DNA from: Tessaracoccus sp. SD287
GTDB lineage: Bacteria > Actinomycetota > Actinomycetes > Propionibacteriales > Propionibacteriaceae
Assembly (NCBI RefSeq): GCF_017355265.1
Contig: NZ_JADIJQ010000001.1
Location: forward strand, 168,002-232,001
Direction: 5' to 3'
Length of the DNA stretch: 64,000 bases
Notes under the pieces: model-generated
What the model was told of the DNA's origin: nothing
Seen by the model: the letters and a program-made list of their open reading frames with translations, nothing else
Databases searched by the model: none
Program-made: the position numbers and the translations under genes
In this document: positions 44,934-57,695 of the stretch, one piece after another
Position numbering within the stretch: position 1 is the first letter of the stretch
How the letters are laid out: each line of letters starts with the position of its first letter

Positions 44934-46007
44934 TCAGCTGCCGGCGCTGGCGAACAGGATGTCGACCACGTAGACCAGGGTTTCACCGGCCGGGATGGAC
45001 GGGGTGGCATTGCCCTTGGGGTAGGCCTCGGCCGGCGGGACGACCAGCAGGATGCGGGAGCCGACGGTCTGGTTGACCAGACCCTTCTGCCAGCCCGGAA
45101 TCAGCGTGTTCAGCGCGCCGGTCTCGGGACCGGTGGCGTAGTTCTGGGCCAGCACCTCACCGTTCCAGCCGACGGTGGTGTAGTTCACGACGATGCCGTC
45201 GGTGGCCTTCACTGCCGGTCCGGTGCCCTTGATGAGCGGCTGGACGACCAGGGCGCTGGGCTTGGTGGCCGAGCCGATGGTGATCGTGGGTGCCTTGCCC
45301 ACGCCGTTGTCGGTCACGGTGGGCAGGCCCGCCGGCGGGGTGACCGCAGCGCCGCTGGGGCCCTCCAACTGGGCAGAGACAATGTCGACGACGAAGACCA
45401 GCGAGTCGGTGGCGAGGATCCCGGCCTGGGGGTTGCCCTGGGCGTAACCGTCGGCGGGGGTCATCATGATGACGACGCGCGAGCCAATGTTCTGGCCCTC
45501 CAGACCGATCCGGAAACCGGCGATCACCTGGTCGAGGGGAAAGGCGACGGGGGTGGCGACCCCCTCCTTCCAGGAACTGTCAAAGGACTTGCCGTCGCGG
45601 GCATTGATGCCGGTGTAGTTGACCAGCACGGTGCCGCCCTTGGCGACCACCGGACCGTCTCCCTTGCTCAGCACCTTGACCTGGGTCTTGGCGATGGCCA
45701 GGGGCCACTTGCCCGTCACGGCGGGCTGCTTGCCGAATGCGCCGGCGACCTCGATGGCGTCCAGGTTGCTGACGGTGCTGGCGGCCACCGAGGGCGCGGC
45801 CGAACCCGACGCGCTGACCGAACCGCTGGGGCTGGGCACTGCCGTCGCCGTCACGTTGGTGTTCGTGGGGGCCGTGGTCGGATCATCGGCGGCGTCGCCG
45901 CTGCAGGCTGCCAGGGCCAGTGAGGTCGCCACGGCAGCAGCAACGATCGCGACGCCCCGCAGGCGAGGGCGACGGATGGAGGAGGAGTCCAACTTGTTCA
46001 TGCGCAC
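44934..46007 (-). CDS. Lipoprotein FKBP-type peptidyl-prolyl isomerase with two FKBP domains
   Basis: A 357-residue secreted protein. The signal peptide RRPRLRGVAIVAAAVATSLALAAC ends in a lipobox with the lipidated Cys at about 35. A Thr/Ser/Ala linker follows, then two FKBP domains. The first (about residues 110-225) has VLVNYTGINARDGKSFDSSW and VIAGFRIGLEGQNIGSRVVIMMTPADGYAQG. The second (about 250-355) has IVVNYTTVGWNGEVLAQNY and LIPGWQKGLVNQTVGSRILLVVPPAEAYPKG. It probably helps fold exported proteins. The GTG start follows a TAACCT element by 6 nt. FKBP genes next to pafA are frequent in Actinobacteria. Confidence 0.93.
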   Translation of the reverse strand: MRMNKLDSSSIRRPRLRGVAIVAAAVATSLALAACSGDAADDPTTAPTNTNVTATAVPSPSGSVSASGSAAPSVAASTVSNLDAIEVAGAFGKQPAVTGKWPLAIAKTQVKVLSKGDGPVVAKGGTVLVNYTGINARDGKSFDSSWKEGVATPVAFPLDQVIAGFRIGLEGQNIGSRVVIMMTPADGYAQGNPQAGILATDSLVFVVDIVSAQLEGPSGAAVTPPAGLPTVTDNGVGKAPTITIGSATKPSALVVQPLIKGTGPAVKATDGIVVNYTTVGWNGEVLAQNYATGPETGALNTLIPGWQKGLVNQTVGSRILLVVPPAEAYPKGNATPSIPAGETLVYVVDILFASAGS

Positions 46008-46013
46008 CTGTGC

Positions 46014-46019
46014 AGGTTA
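46014..46019 (-). promoter_or_regulatory. -10 element of the FKBP lipoprotein gene, leaderless start
   Basis: TAACCT on the minus strand is followed by 6 nt and the GTG at 46007. An in-frame ATG two codons later lacks a ribosome site. Confidence 0.5.
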
Positions 46020-46049
46020 CCCGACGTGGAGACCCCACCACGAACCGGC

Positions 46050-47534
46050 TCAGACCGGTGGGCTGCCGGCGGCGCGGTGGTCGGTGAAGGAGCTGGAACG
46101 GTCGAGCCGGGGCTCGTTCTCCATCCTCTCGATGAGCTCGTCGACGCGGGGGTCGTCGCTGACCAACGGGTCGGGCATCACCAGGGTGCCGCCGGGCAGG
46201 TCCCGGCAGGTGAAGGTCATCCAGTCGGTGGTGTAGTCGCGCTGGGCCACACGGGCGGCGCTGATCAGTCGGCCACGCAGTCGGGCGCGGGTGGTGGGCA
46301 CCGGGTGGGTCATGGCGCGGGCAACCTCGAGCTGGTCGACCAGGTGGTTGCAGTGCCCGGCGACCTCGGCGTGGGCGAACAGCCCCCGTGCCCGGGCATC
46401 GCCGCCACGGTGGATGTCGTGGTAGGCCAGGTCAATCTCGGCCAGCTGGGGGGCCTGGTTGGTCAGCTGGTGACGGTGCGCGTACTGCAGCAGCAGGTGT
46501 TCCTTGATGGCCCAGTCAATGAGCCGTTCGATGCGGGAGTGCTGGCGGTCGGCGACCGCCGCCAGCACCTGGCGCCACAGTTCGTGCGCCTCGCGCAGTT
46601 CCTGGTCGTCGGCATAGGGCTCGACCAGGTCACCAATGCCTTCCAGGATGTCGAGGGTCGTCGCCAGTCGTCCGCTGGCCAGTTCGACCCGGGCGCGTCC
46701 GTCGCGGTGGCGGGCCACCTCACGGATGGCCGCGGTGGGGTCGGCCAGGGCCCACTGCTCGAAGCGGTGACCGTCCTCGATGGCGCGCAGCACCAGTTCG
46801 GTGGCGCCGATCCGCAGCAGCAGGGTGGGCTGGGACAGGTTGGAGTCGCCGGCCATGACGTGCAGGCGGCGGTAGCGTTGGGGGTCCGCGTGCGGTTCGT
46901 CGCGGGAGTTCACCAATGGACGCGACCTGGTCGTCGTCGAGGAGACAGGGTCCCACAGGTGGGCGGCGCGCTGGGACAGCCACAGCTTGCCCTTGGCCTT
47001 GCCGTCACTGCTGTCGACGACCCACTTCCCTGCCCCGCACAGCAGTTGCCTGACGACCAGGAAGGGTGTCAACGCCTCGACCCACTGGCCAAGGGTCAGG
47101 TCGCGGGTGACCTGGTAGTTCTCGTGGCTGCCGTAGGAGTTGCCGGCCGAATCGGTGTTGTTCTTGTACAACTGCAGCCGGGCGGTGATGCCCTCATCGG
47201 TCAGCACGGCGAGTGCCCGTTCGGCCAGGTCGTCCACGATCCTGTCACCGGCACGGTCGGCGGTGATCAGGTCGTGGATGCGGTCACACTCGGGGGTGGC
47301 GTACTCGGGGTGCGAGCCGACATCGAGGTAGAGCCGCCCGCCGTTCTTCAGAAAGGCATTGGTGGTGGCCTGCTTGCGCATCAGCGGACGGAACAGGTGC
47401 TGGGCGGCCTCGTCGGCGCTGAGCTGGCGCCACATCTCCTCGGTGCTGCCGGCTACCTCGCGCTGGCGCAGGACCTGCATCGCCAGCCCGTACTCGGTCT
47501 CCAGACCGCGGACTCTTCTGCTCATGGGTGCCAC
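46050..47534 (-). CDS. pafA: Pup-protein ligase PafA
   Basis: A 494-residue ligase that attaches the small protein Pup to lysines of target proteins using ATP. The N-terminal RRVRGLETEYGL is the ATP/magnesium-binding signature. NGGRLYLDVGSHPEYATPECD, YKNNTDSAGNSYGSHENYQVTRD, TTTRSRPLVNSRDEPHADPQRYRRLHVMAGDSNLSQ and the C-terminal PTTRARLRGRLISAA are PafA blocks rather than Dop ones. The GTG at 47534 is chosen because TAGGCT ends 7 nt upstream; alternatives are ATG 47552 and ATG 47525. Neither pup, dop, mpa nor proteasome genes are present in the window. Confidence 0.92.
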   Translation of the reverse strand: MAPMSRRVRGLETEYGLAMQVLRQREVAGSTEEMWRQLSADEAAQHLFRPLMRKQATTNAFLKNGGRLYLDVGSHPEYATPECDRIHDLITADRAGDRIVDDLAERALAVLTDEGITARLQLYKNNTDSAGNSYGSHENYQVTRDLTLGQWVEALTPFLVVRQLLCGAGKWVVDSSDGKAKGKLWLSQRAAHLWDPVSSTTTRSRPLVNSRDEPHADPQRYRRLHVMAGDSNLSQPTLLLRIGATELVLRAIEDGHRFEQWALADPTAAIREVARHRDGRARVELASGRLATTLDILEGIGDLVEPYADDQELREAHELWRQVLAAVADRQHSRIERLIDWAIKEHLLLQYAHRHQLTNQAPQLAEIDLAYHDIHRGGDARARGLFAHAEVAGHCNHLVDQLEVARAMTHPVPTTRARLRGRLISAARVAQRDYTTDWMTFTCRDLPGGTLVMPDPLVSDDPRVDELIERMENEPRLDRSSSFTDHRAAGSPPV

Positions 47535-47541
47535 GACGCCC

Positions 47542-47547
47542 AGCCTA
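47542..47547 (-). promoter_or_regulatory. pafA -10 element, leaderless start
   Basis: TAGGCT on the minus strand is followed by 7 nt and GTG at 47534. It separates pafA from the rluB operon, which ends at 47595. Confidence 0.5.
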
Positions 47548-47594
47548 GCCACGCCGCCGCGCGGACGGGAATCCGCCGCCGGCGGGCGCCGAGC

Positions 47595-48509
47595 TCACAT
47601 CTTGACGAGGTCGAACAGGGCGCCGATTTCTTCCTTGGTGAGGTGACGCGACTCGCCGGGACGCATGTTGCCGAGCCGGACGGGGCCGATCGAGGTGCGG
47701 GTGAGCTTGTCGACCGGGTGTCCGACGGCGTCCATCATCCGACGCACGATGCGGTTGCGTCCCTCGTGCAGGGTGATCCTGACCAGGCTGCGACCGCCAG
47801 CCATGTCCATCAGCTTGACCTTGTCGGGTCGCACCGGGCCGTCCTCCAGGCGCAGGCCCTTGGACAGTCGCTGGATGGTCTTGTCGGAGACCTCGCCGAG
47901 CACCTCTGCCATGTAGGACTTCGACACCTGGTAACTGGGGTGGGCCATCCGGTGGGCGAACTCGCCGTCATTGGTCAGCAGGATCAGCCCCTCGGTGTCG
48001 GTGTCGAGGCGCCCGACGTGGAACAGGCGCTCCTTCTGGCGATCCATGTAGCGGGTCAGGGTGACCCGGCCCAGGGGGTCGTCCATGGTGGAGACCACGC
48101 CGCGGGGCTTGTTGAGCACGAAGTACAGGTGGTGGCGCGCCGGGGGGATGCGCTGGCCGTCCACGCGGATGGTGTCCCGGGCCGGGTCGACCCGCATGCC
48201 CTGGACGGTGACGATGCGGCCGTTGACCTCGATGCGGCCCTGGTCGATGAGGATTTCCGAGGCGCGCCGCGAGGCGATACCCGCCTGGGCGAGCACCTTC
48301 TGCAGCCGGATCTTGGGCTGCTCGGGCTGCTCGTCGGCCTGGTAGTCGGCCGGCACGTCGGAGACGTAGTCGTCGTCGGACTCCCCATCATCAACGGGGG
48401 CGGAGTCACCAACGGGCGCGTCATCGCTGGGGGCGAGGTCGTCGTTCTCGGTCTCCTCGGCCGGCACGACGTCGTCCACCTGCGGGTCCTGGTGGTGGTC
48501 AGTGCTCAT
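47595..48509 (-). CDS. rluB: Ribosomal pseudouridine synthase, RluB/RsuA family
   Basis: A 304-residue enzyme that makes a pseudouridine in ribosomal RNA. An acidic, disordered N-terminal extension of about 65 residues precedes the S4 RNA-binding domain (IRLQKVLAQAGIASRRASEILIDQGRIEVNGRIV). The catalytic domain has the active-site Asp in FHVGRLDTDTEGLILLTNDGEFAHRMAHP and the later GRNRIVRRMMDAVGHPVDKLTR. The start overlaps the end of scpB by 11 bp. It is the last gene of parA-scpA-scpB-rluB, the order found in mycobacteria. Confidence 0.93.
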   Translation of the reverse strand: MSTDHHQDPQVDDVVPAEETENDDLAPSDDAPVGDSAPVDDGESDDDYVSDVPADYQADEQPEQPKIRLQKVLAQAGIASRRASEILIDQGRIEVNGRIVTVQGMRVDPARDTIRVDGQRIPPARHHLYFVLNKPRGVVSTMDDPLGRVTLTRYMDRQKERLFHVGRLDTDTEGLILLTNDGEFAHRMAHPSYQVSKSYMAEVLGEVSDKTIQRLSKGLRLEDGPVRPDKVKLMDMAGGRSLVRITLHEGRNRIVRRMMDAVGHPVDKLTRTSIGPVRLGNMRPGESRHLTKEEIGALFDLVKM

Positions 48510-49209
48510 CGTGGTTCTCCTCAGGGGTGGTGGTGCCGGCCTCGTGCTGGTCACCAGCCGGTGCAGCTGCGGCGTCTGCTTGCTCGCCGGGCGAAACCTC
48601 AACCATACGCGCAAGTTCGGCTTCGAGCTCACCGGCGTCGGGCAGGTGCGGGGCCAGCGGGGGCAGGTCGGTGATCGATTCCAGCCCCATGCGTTCCAGG
48701 AAGTAGTCGGTGGTGCGGAACAGCATCGCACCCGACGGCTCCGGGGACGGGGCCTCGTCCACCAGCCCGCGGGACAGCAATGTCCGCACCACGCCGTCCA
48801 CGTTGACACCGCGTACGGCCGAGACCCGGGAGCGTGAGATGGGCTGCAGGTAGGCGATCACCGACAACGTCTCCAGGGCTGCCTGGCTGAGCTTGGACTG
48901 CTGACCCTCCAGCACCCAGCGGCTGATCAGCTCGCCGTGTTCGGGTCGGGTCCACAGCCGCCAGCCGCCGCCCACGTGGCGCAGTTCGAAGCCGCGGCCG
49001 GTCTGGTCGTAGAAGTCGACCAGCAGTCGGCAGGCCTGCTCGACCAGCTGCTCCGGCACCTCCAGTGCCTCGGCCAGGGTGGCCGACGGCACGGGTTCGG
49101 TCACCATCAGCAGCAGCGCCTCCAGGGGTGCGGTGAGCTGCTGCGGGTCGACGGGATCGACCTGTTCGGGTTCGACCTGCTGGGGTTCGGGCTGTTCGGG
49201 ATGGCTCAC
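48499..49209 (-). CDS. scpB: Segregation and condensation protein ScpB
   Basis: A 236-residue subunit of the SMC-ScpAB condensin complex. Two winged-helix domains are visible: LTAPLEALLLMVTEPVPSATLAEALEVPEQLVEQACRLL, and LSQAALETLSVIAYLQPISRSRVSAVRGVNVDGVVRTLLSRGLV ending LFRTTDYFLERMGLESITDLPPL. Both ends are low-complexity: Gln/Pro/Glu before and Ala/Glu after. The GTG start overlaps the scpA stop (GTGA). Confidence 0.95.
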   Translation of the reverse strand: MSHPEQPEPQQVEPEQVDPVDPQQLTAPLEALLLMVTEPVPSATLAEALEVPEQLVEQACRLLVDFYDQTGRGFELRHVGGGWRLWTRPEHGELISRWVLEGQQSKLSQAALETLSVIAYLQPISRSRVSAVRGVNVDGVVRTLLSRGLVDEAPSPEPSGAMLFRTTDYFLERMGLESITDLPPLAPHLPDAGELEAELARMVEVSPGEQADAAAAPAGDQHEAGTTTPEENHDEH

Positions 49210-50039
49210 GGGTTCTCCTGGCTGGCGGGCTGGTCGTATTCGTCGGAGATCTCGTACTGGTCGTGCGAGCCGGTCCAGCGCAGGGTCAACTCCCCCAACG
49301 GTGACAGCTGCTCGAAGGTGACCGCGCCGTCGCGGAACAGTTCCAGCAGGGCCAGGAACCGGGCCACCGTGGTGGCCCGGTCGGCGTCGGCGGTGAGCCG
49401 CCGAAAGGTCAGGGTGCCGGCTGCCTGCAGTCGTGCCACGACCAGTCGGGCCTGCTCCTTCACGTTGACGGTGCCCCCGTGCAGGTGGGTCAGGGATACC
49501 TCGGCGGCCTGCTGCGGGGCCAACAGCCGGGCGAGGATCGTGGCCAACCGTCCCGCCGGGGGCAGGGTGACGTCGGGGACGAGCGCGGCGAATTGCGCCT
49601 CGAGCCCGCCGGGGCGGGCGAATCGGGCGGACTCCTCCCCCAGTCTGGCCGCGACGTGACCCGAGACCGTCTTGAAGGCGCGGTACTGCAGCAGCCGTGC
49701 GAACAGCAGGTCGCGGGCCTCCAGCAGGGCCAGGTCCTCCAGGTCGTCGACCTCTCCCGAGGGCAGCAGTCGGGCGGTCTTCAGGTCGAGCAGGGTGGCC
49801 GCCACCAGCAGGAACGACGAGGTCTGCTCCAGGTCCCAGGCGGTGGCACCGACGGCGATGTAGGCGATGAACTCGTCGGTGACCGTCGACAGCGAAACCT
49901 CGGTGACGTCCAGCTTGTGCTTGCTGATCAATTGCAGCAGCAGATCGAAGGGGCCCTCGAAGTTGTCCAGTCGCACGGTGAAACCAGCGGGGGCGTCGAC
50001 AGCGTCGGGGACGGCAGCCGCAGCAGCCCTGGACATCAC
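49206..50039 (-). CDS. scpA: Segregation and condensation protein ScpA
   Basis: A 277-residue kleisin that bridges the SMC heads and binds ScpB. The N-terminal domain has FTVRLDNFEGPFDLLLQLISKHKLDVTEVSLSTVTDEFIAYI, the usual opening. LEQTSSFLLVAATLLDLKTARLLPSGEVDDLEDLALLEARDLLFARLLQYRAFK follows, and a C-terminal winged helix contains TFRRLTADADRATTVARFLALLELFRDGAVTFEQLSPLGELTLRW. Its start overlaps the preceding gene by 4 bp. The smc gene is not in the window. Confidence 0.96.
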   Translation of the reverse strand: MMSRAAAAAVPDAVDAPAGFTVRLDNFEGPFDLLLQLISKHKLDVTEVSLSTVTDEFIAYIAVGATAWDLEQTSSFLLVAATLLDLKTARLLPSGEVDDLEDLALLEARDLLFARLLQYRAFKTVSGHVAARLGEESARFARPGGLEAQFAALVPDVTLPPAGRLATILARLLAPQQAAEVSLTHLHGGTVNVKEQARLVVARLQAAGTLTFRRLTADADRATTVARFLALLELFRDGAVTFEQLSPLGELTLRWTGSHDQYEISDEYDQPASQENP

Positions 50040-50464
50040 GGCGTCCGCAGCCGGCGGGCCAGTTCCCCGTCGGAGCCGTGCTCGGCCAGGTCGGCCAGGG
50101 CCATCGCGACCGCGGCGCGCACGATGCGTCCACGGTCGGCCTTGAGGCCGTGTTCGGCGCGCAGGGTCAGCCGCGCCTGTTCCAGGGCGACCAGTTCGGT
50201 GGCGCTGACGTAGACGGTCATCTTCTCGTCGTGGCGGACGCGTCCGGTGTGGACGGCTTCGGTCGGGGCCGTCGGTGTTCCAGCGGTCGGTGTCCCAGCG
50301 GTCAGCGGTTCAGCGGTGGGGGGTTCAGCGGTCGGTGTGGACTGTCGCGACGCGGGCCGGTCGTCGGCACTGGGGGGCGGGGCGGCACCCGGCTGCACCG
50401 ACGGCGGTGCCTCGGTGCGGCGGAACAGCTCCGAGGCCCCGGGCAGGCTCACCCGACGTGGCAT
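50036..50464 (-). CDS. Small protein with ribbon-helix-helix-like C-terminus, next to parA
   Basis: A 142-residue protein. The N-terminal half is proline/threonine-rich with a degenerate five-residue repeat (TAEPP, TAEPL, TAGTP, TAGTP) in residues about 45-67. The C-terminal half, RHDEKMTVYVSATELVALEQARLTLRAEHGLKADRGRIVRAAVAMALADLAEHG, has the strand-helix-helix pattern of ribbon-helix-helix DNA-binding proteins. It overlaps the 3' end of parA by 16 bp and the scpA start by 4 bp, so it belongs to the operon. No ParB motif is present. A DNA-binding partner of the ParA protein is plausible but unproven. Confidence 0.75.
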   Translation of the reverse strand: MPRRVSLPGASELFRRTEAPPSVQPGAAPPPSADDRPASRQSTPTAEPPTAEPLTAGTPTAGTPTAPTEAVHTGRVRHDEKMTVYVSATELVALEQARLTLRAEHGLKADRGRIVRAAVAMALADLAEHGSDGELARRLRTP

Positions 50465-51468
50465 CGGGCAAGCACCTCCCGGGCGAGCGAGCGGTAGGCG
50501 TGGGCGCCGGGCGAGGCGCTGGCGTAGGTGGTGATCGGTTCACCGGCGACGGTGGTCTCGGGGAACTTGATGGTGCGCCGGATCACGGTGTGGAAGACCT
50601 TTTCGCCGAAGGCCTGGACGACCCGCTCGAGCACCTCGCGGGAGTGCAGGGTGCGGGCGTCGTACATGGTGCCGACAATCCCCAGCAGTTCCAGGTCGGG
50701 GTTGAGGCGATCGGTGACCTTTTCGATGGTGTCGGTCAGCAGGGCGACGCCGCGCAGGGCGAAGAACTCGCACTCCAACGGGATCAGCACCTGGTCGGCG
50801 GCGGTCAGGGCGTTGACCGTCAGCAGCCCCAGTGAGGGCGCGCAGTCGATCAGGATGTAGTCGTAGGAGCCCTTGAGCTTGTCGAGCACCCGCTTCAGGG
50901 TCTGCTCACGGGCCACTTCGCTGACCAACTGGACCTCGGCCGCGGACAGGTCGATGTTGCTTGGCAGCAGGTCCAGTCCGTCGACGACGGTCTCGACGAC
51001 CACCTCGTCGGGGGTGTACTGCTTGCTGAGCAGCAGGTTGTAGATGCTGCGCTCCAGGGTGTGCGGGTTGACGCCCAGGCCCACCGACAAGGATCCCTGC
51101 GGGTCGAAGTCGACCAGCAGCACCTTGCGCCCGGTCTCGGCGAGTGCGGCGCCCAGGTTGATGGTGGTCGTGGTCTTGCCGACCCCGCCCTTCTGGTTGG
51201 TCATCGCGATGATGACGGCCCGGGTGGGTCCCGGCCCCGGCGGGGTGGGTTCGGGCAGGCGGGGGAAGGGACGCCCCGTGGGGCCGATCTCGTCGTGGCC
51301 CAGACCCTGGTCGCTGGCCGAGGTGGTCACCCCGGGTGGCCCGGCAACCGCGAACAGGGCGTCCGGGTCAGGCCCCGCGCCGACGTCGGTGACCCGATGG
51401 TGGTCCTCGCCGTTGAGCAGCGGGGCATCGGTCCGCCCGCCATTGCGTTCCTGCTGGGTCTCAGCCAC
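50449..51468 (-). CDS. ParA-family ATPase
   Basis: A 339-residue Walker-type partition ATPase. A disordered, glycine/proline-rich N-terminal extension of about 80 residues precedes the deviant Walker A KGGVGKTTTTINLG near residue 92. The Walker A' motif is VLLVDFDPQGSLSVGLGV, and Walker B is YDYILIDCAPSLGLLTVNAL. LIPLECEFFALRGVALL and IRRTIKFPETTVAGEPI are the usual later blocks. No parB or rRNA gidAB context is present, so this is the second, scpAB-linked ParA-like protein of Actinobacteria rather than the origin-partition one. The GTG start has GAAGGGA five bases upstream. Confidence 0.92.
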   Translation of the reverse strand: MAETQQERNGGRTDAPLLNGEDHHRVTDVGAGPDPDALFAVAGPPGVTTSASDQGLGHDEIGPTGRPFPRLPEPTPPGPGPTRAVIIAMTNQKGGVGKTTTTINLGAALAETGRKVLLVDFDPQGSLSVGLGVNPHTLERSIYNLLLSKQYTPDEVVVETVVDGLDLLPSNIDLSAAEVQLVSEVAREQTLKRVLDKLKGSYDYILIDCAPSLGLLTVNALTAADQVLIPLECEFFALRGVALLTDTIEKVTDRLNPDLELLGIVGTMYDARTLHSREVLERVVQAFGEKVFHTVIRRTIKFPETTVAGEPITTYASASPGAHAYRSLAREVLARCHVG

Positions 51469-51500
51469 GTCGATCCCTTCGGTTGCGTATCGCTCACCGA

Positions 51501-51506
51501 AGTCTA
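51501..51506 (-). promoter_or_regulatory. Possible -10 element for the parA-scpAB-rluB operon
   Basis: TAGACT on the minus strand lies in the 69-bp gap after xerD, 32 bp before the parA GTG. No clear -35 box was seen. Confidence 0.4.
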
Positions 51507-51537
51507 GTGTGACCGGCGCACCGCCGGGCAGCAGGCC

Positions 51538-52474
51538 TCAGCGCGCCCGCGGGTGGGCCTCCAGGTAGACCTCGCGCAGGTGCTGCACCGTGACCAGGGT
51601 GTAGATCTGGGTGGTGGTGACCGAGGCATGGCCCAGTAGTTCCTGGACGACCCGGATGTCGGCGCCGCCGTCGAGCAGGTGCGTCGCGAAACTGTGGCGC
51701 AGGCTGTGTGGTGAGACCTCGACGCCGATCCGGGCCCGTCGGGCCGCCTGCTGGACGACGGCCCAGGCGCTCTGCCGTGAGAGGCGATTGCCGCGGGTGT
51801 TGAGCAGCAGCGCCGGTCCCGGTGTCCGTGCCCGGGTCTGCCACTGGGGTCGTCCGCGCACCAGCCAGGCGTCCAGGGCGTCGCGGGCATAGCTGCCCAG
51901 GGGGACGACGCGCTGCTTGTTGCCCTTGCCGAGCAGCCGCAGCCCGGCCTGGGGGTCGGCGATGCTGCGGGCCACCTCGTCGACGTCCAGGGCGCAGACC
52001 TCACTGATGCGGGCGCCGGTGCCGTAGAGCACCTCCAACAGGGCCGCGTCACGCAACCCCTCGATGGTCGTCGGGTCCGGGGTGGCGAGCAGGGCCTGCA
52101 CCTGGTCCAGGTCCAGGGCCTTCGGCAGTCGGGTGCCGAGCCGCGGCGGTGAGATCTCCAGGGCGGGGTCAAGGGTGGTGATGCCCTCGGCGGTGGTGAA
52201 TCGGTGGAATCCGCGGACCGCGACGATGGCGCGTCCGATCGACGACTTGGCCAGCGTCTGCCCGTCCCCCGCAGGCGCGGCGAGGTCCGCAGCGAAGGCG
52301 GTCACGTCCGGGCGGGTCACCTCAGCGATCGAGGTGATGCCGCGGGCGTGCAGGAACCCCAGGTAGCGCTGCAGGTCGCGCCGGTAGGAGGCCAACGTGT
52401 TGGCCGACAGTCCCCTCTCGACGCCGAGGTGGTCCAGGTAGTCCTCCACCACCCGGGTCAGCGGGCGGGGCGTC

Positions 52475-52500
<26 letters not shown>
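51538..52500 (-). CDS. xerD: Site-specific tyrosine recombinase XerD
   Basis: A 320-residue recombinase that resolves chromosome dimers with XerC at dif under FtsK control. The N-terminal SAM-like domain has [33 protein letters not shown]. The catalytic residues are Arg in [14 protein letters not shown], Lys in [19 protein letters not shown] in [29 protein letters not shown], and Tyr in TTTQIYT. ATG 52500 is preferred; GTG 52509 is also in frame. The gene overlaps the NUDIX gene by about 26 bp. No dif site was recognised in the window. Confidence 0.93.
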
Positions 52501-55967
<3,467 letters not shown>

Positions 55968-55995
<28 letters not shown>

Positions 55996-57692
55996 GCTGA
56001 GCGGGGCTGGCGGGCCTCCAGCGCCGTCGCGAGCAGCTCCCGGGCGTGTTCCTGGGCGCTGGTGGTGTGTTCCATGCCGCCCATCATGCGGGCCAGCTCG
56101 GCCTCACGGGCTGCCCCGGTGACCTCGGCGACGCCACTGGAGGTGACCTCACCGTCGGACTGCTTGAGCACCACGAACTGGGCGTCGGCGAAGGCGGCGA
56201 CCTGGGCCAGGTGCGTGACCACCAGCACCTGGGCATGTTCGGCCAACCGGGCCAGCCGTCGGCCCACCTCCAGGGCCACGGCACCGCCGATGCCGGCGTC
56301 CACCTCGTCGAAGACGAAGGTGTGTCCCTGTCCCTCACCGGCCAGCACCACCTCCAGCGCCAGCCGGACGCGGGACAACTCGCCGCCCGAGGCCACCTTG
56401 CCCAGCGGCGCCGGCGGGCTGCCCGCGTTCGCGGCGAACAGCAGCTGCACCGCTTCGGCGCCGTGCGGGCCCACCTCGTCGGTGGGCACCAGGGCGAACT
56501 GGATGCGGGCGTGGCGCATGGCCAGGGCAGCCAGTTCGGCGTGGACCGCGTCGGACAGGTGCTGGGCCCCGGCCTTCCGGGCTGCCGTGATCTGCGCCGC
56601 CGAGGCGTCCAAGCGGGCGGTGAGGTCGACCACCTGGGTCCGGAGCTGTTCGATGCGCTCGTCGGAGCCCTCGAGCTCGTCCAGGCGCACGGCGGACTGG
56701 GCGGCCCAGGCCAGCACCTCGGTGATCGTTGAACCGTACTTGCGAGTGAGTCCGGACACCTCGGACTGACGCTGCAGGACCTGGTCGAGCCGGGCCGGGT
56801 CGGCGTCCAGGTCGGCCCGGTAGGAGGCGATGTCGGCGGCCAGGTCGTTGAGCTGGTGGCCCATCTCGGTGGCCCGCACCAGCAACTCGGCCGCGGTGGG
56901 GTCCAGCCCGGCCAGTGAGTCGACGGCGCGTCGGGCCCGGCCCACCAGACCCACGGCCCCGACGTCGTCACTGGCGGGGTCCTCGCTGCCGGACAGGAGC
57001 ATCGAGGCCTCCTGGGACAGTGTCTGCAGTTCGTCCAGGGAGGTCAGGCGGGCGGCCTCGGTGGCCAGGGCCTGATCCTCGCCCGGGTGGGGGTCGACGG
57101 CGGCGATCTCGTCGAGGCCGAGGCGCAGCAGGCCGGCCTCCCGGGCACGTTCCTGGGCGCGGGTGGTGAGTTCGTCGAGCTCGGCCAGGACGGCACGTCG
57201 CTGGTCGTGGAGTCGGCGGTGGTCGGCCACCCGGGCCAGGTGCTCGGGTCCGCAGGCACGGTCGAGGACGTCGCGCTGGCGTTCGGTGCTGGCCAGCCGA
57301 ACCTGCCCTGACTGGCCGTGGATGGTGGCCAGTTCGGTGGTGACGGCGCTGAGCCCGGCCAGGGTGGTCTGGGCACCGCCGACGAAGGCCCGGGAGCGAC
57401 CGGCCGCGCTGATCTGACGGCTGGCCAGCAGTTCCCCGTCGTCGAGTGCGCCGCCTCGGTCCTCGACGGCCTGTTCGTCCACGTCGTCGAAACGTCCCTC
57501 GACCAGGGCCCGGTCGCTGCCGTGGCGCACCACCCCCGAGTCGGCGCGTTCGCCCAGCAGCAGTCCCAGCCCGCTGGTGACCATGGTCTTCCCGGCGCCG
57601 GTCTCGCCGGTCAGTGCGGTCATGCCGGGGCCCAGGCTGAGCGTGGCGTCGGCGATCACGCCCAGGTTCTGGATGCGCAGTTCACGCAGCAC
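55968..57692 (-). CDS. recN: DNA repair protein RecN
   Basis: A 574-residue SMC-like ATPase recruited to double-strand breaks. The N-terminal LRELRIQNLGVIADATLSLGPGMTALTGETGAGKTMV holds Walker A. A long alanine/leucine coiled coil with many heptads occupies about residues 160-380. The C-terminal ATPase half has SGGELSRVRLALEVVLAG (signature) and HTFVFDEVDAGIGGAVALEVGRRL (Walker B). GGAGG lies 8 nt before the GTG. It follows nadK by 3 bp and overlaps ligC tail to tail. Confidence 0.95.
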
Positions 57693-57695
57693 GAC

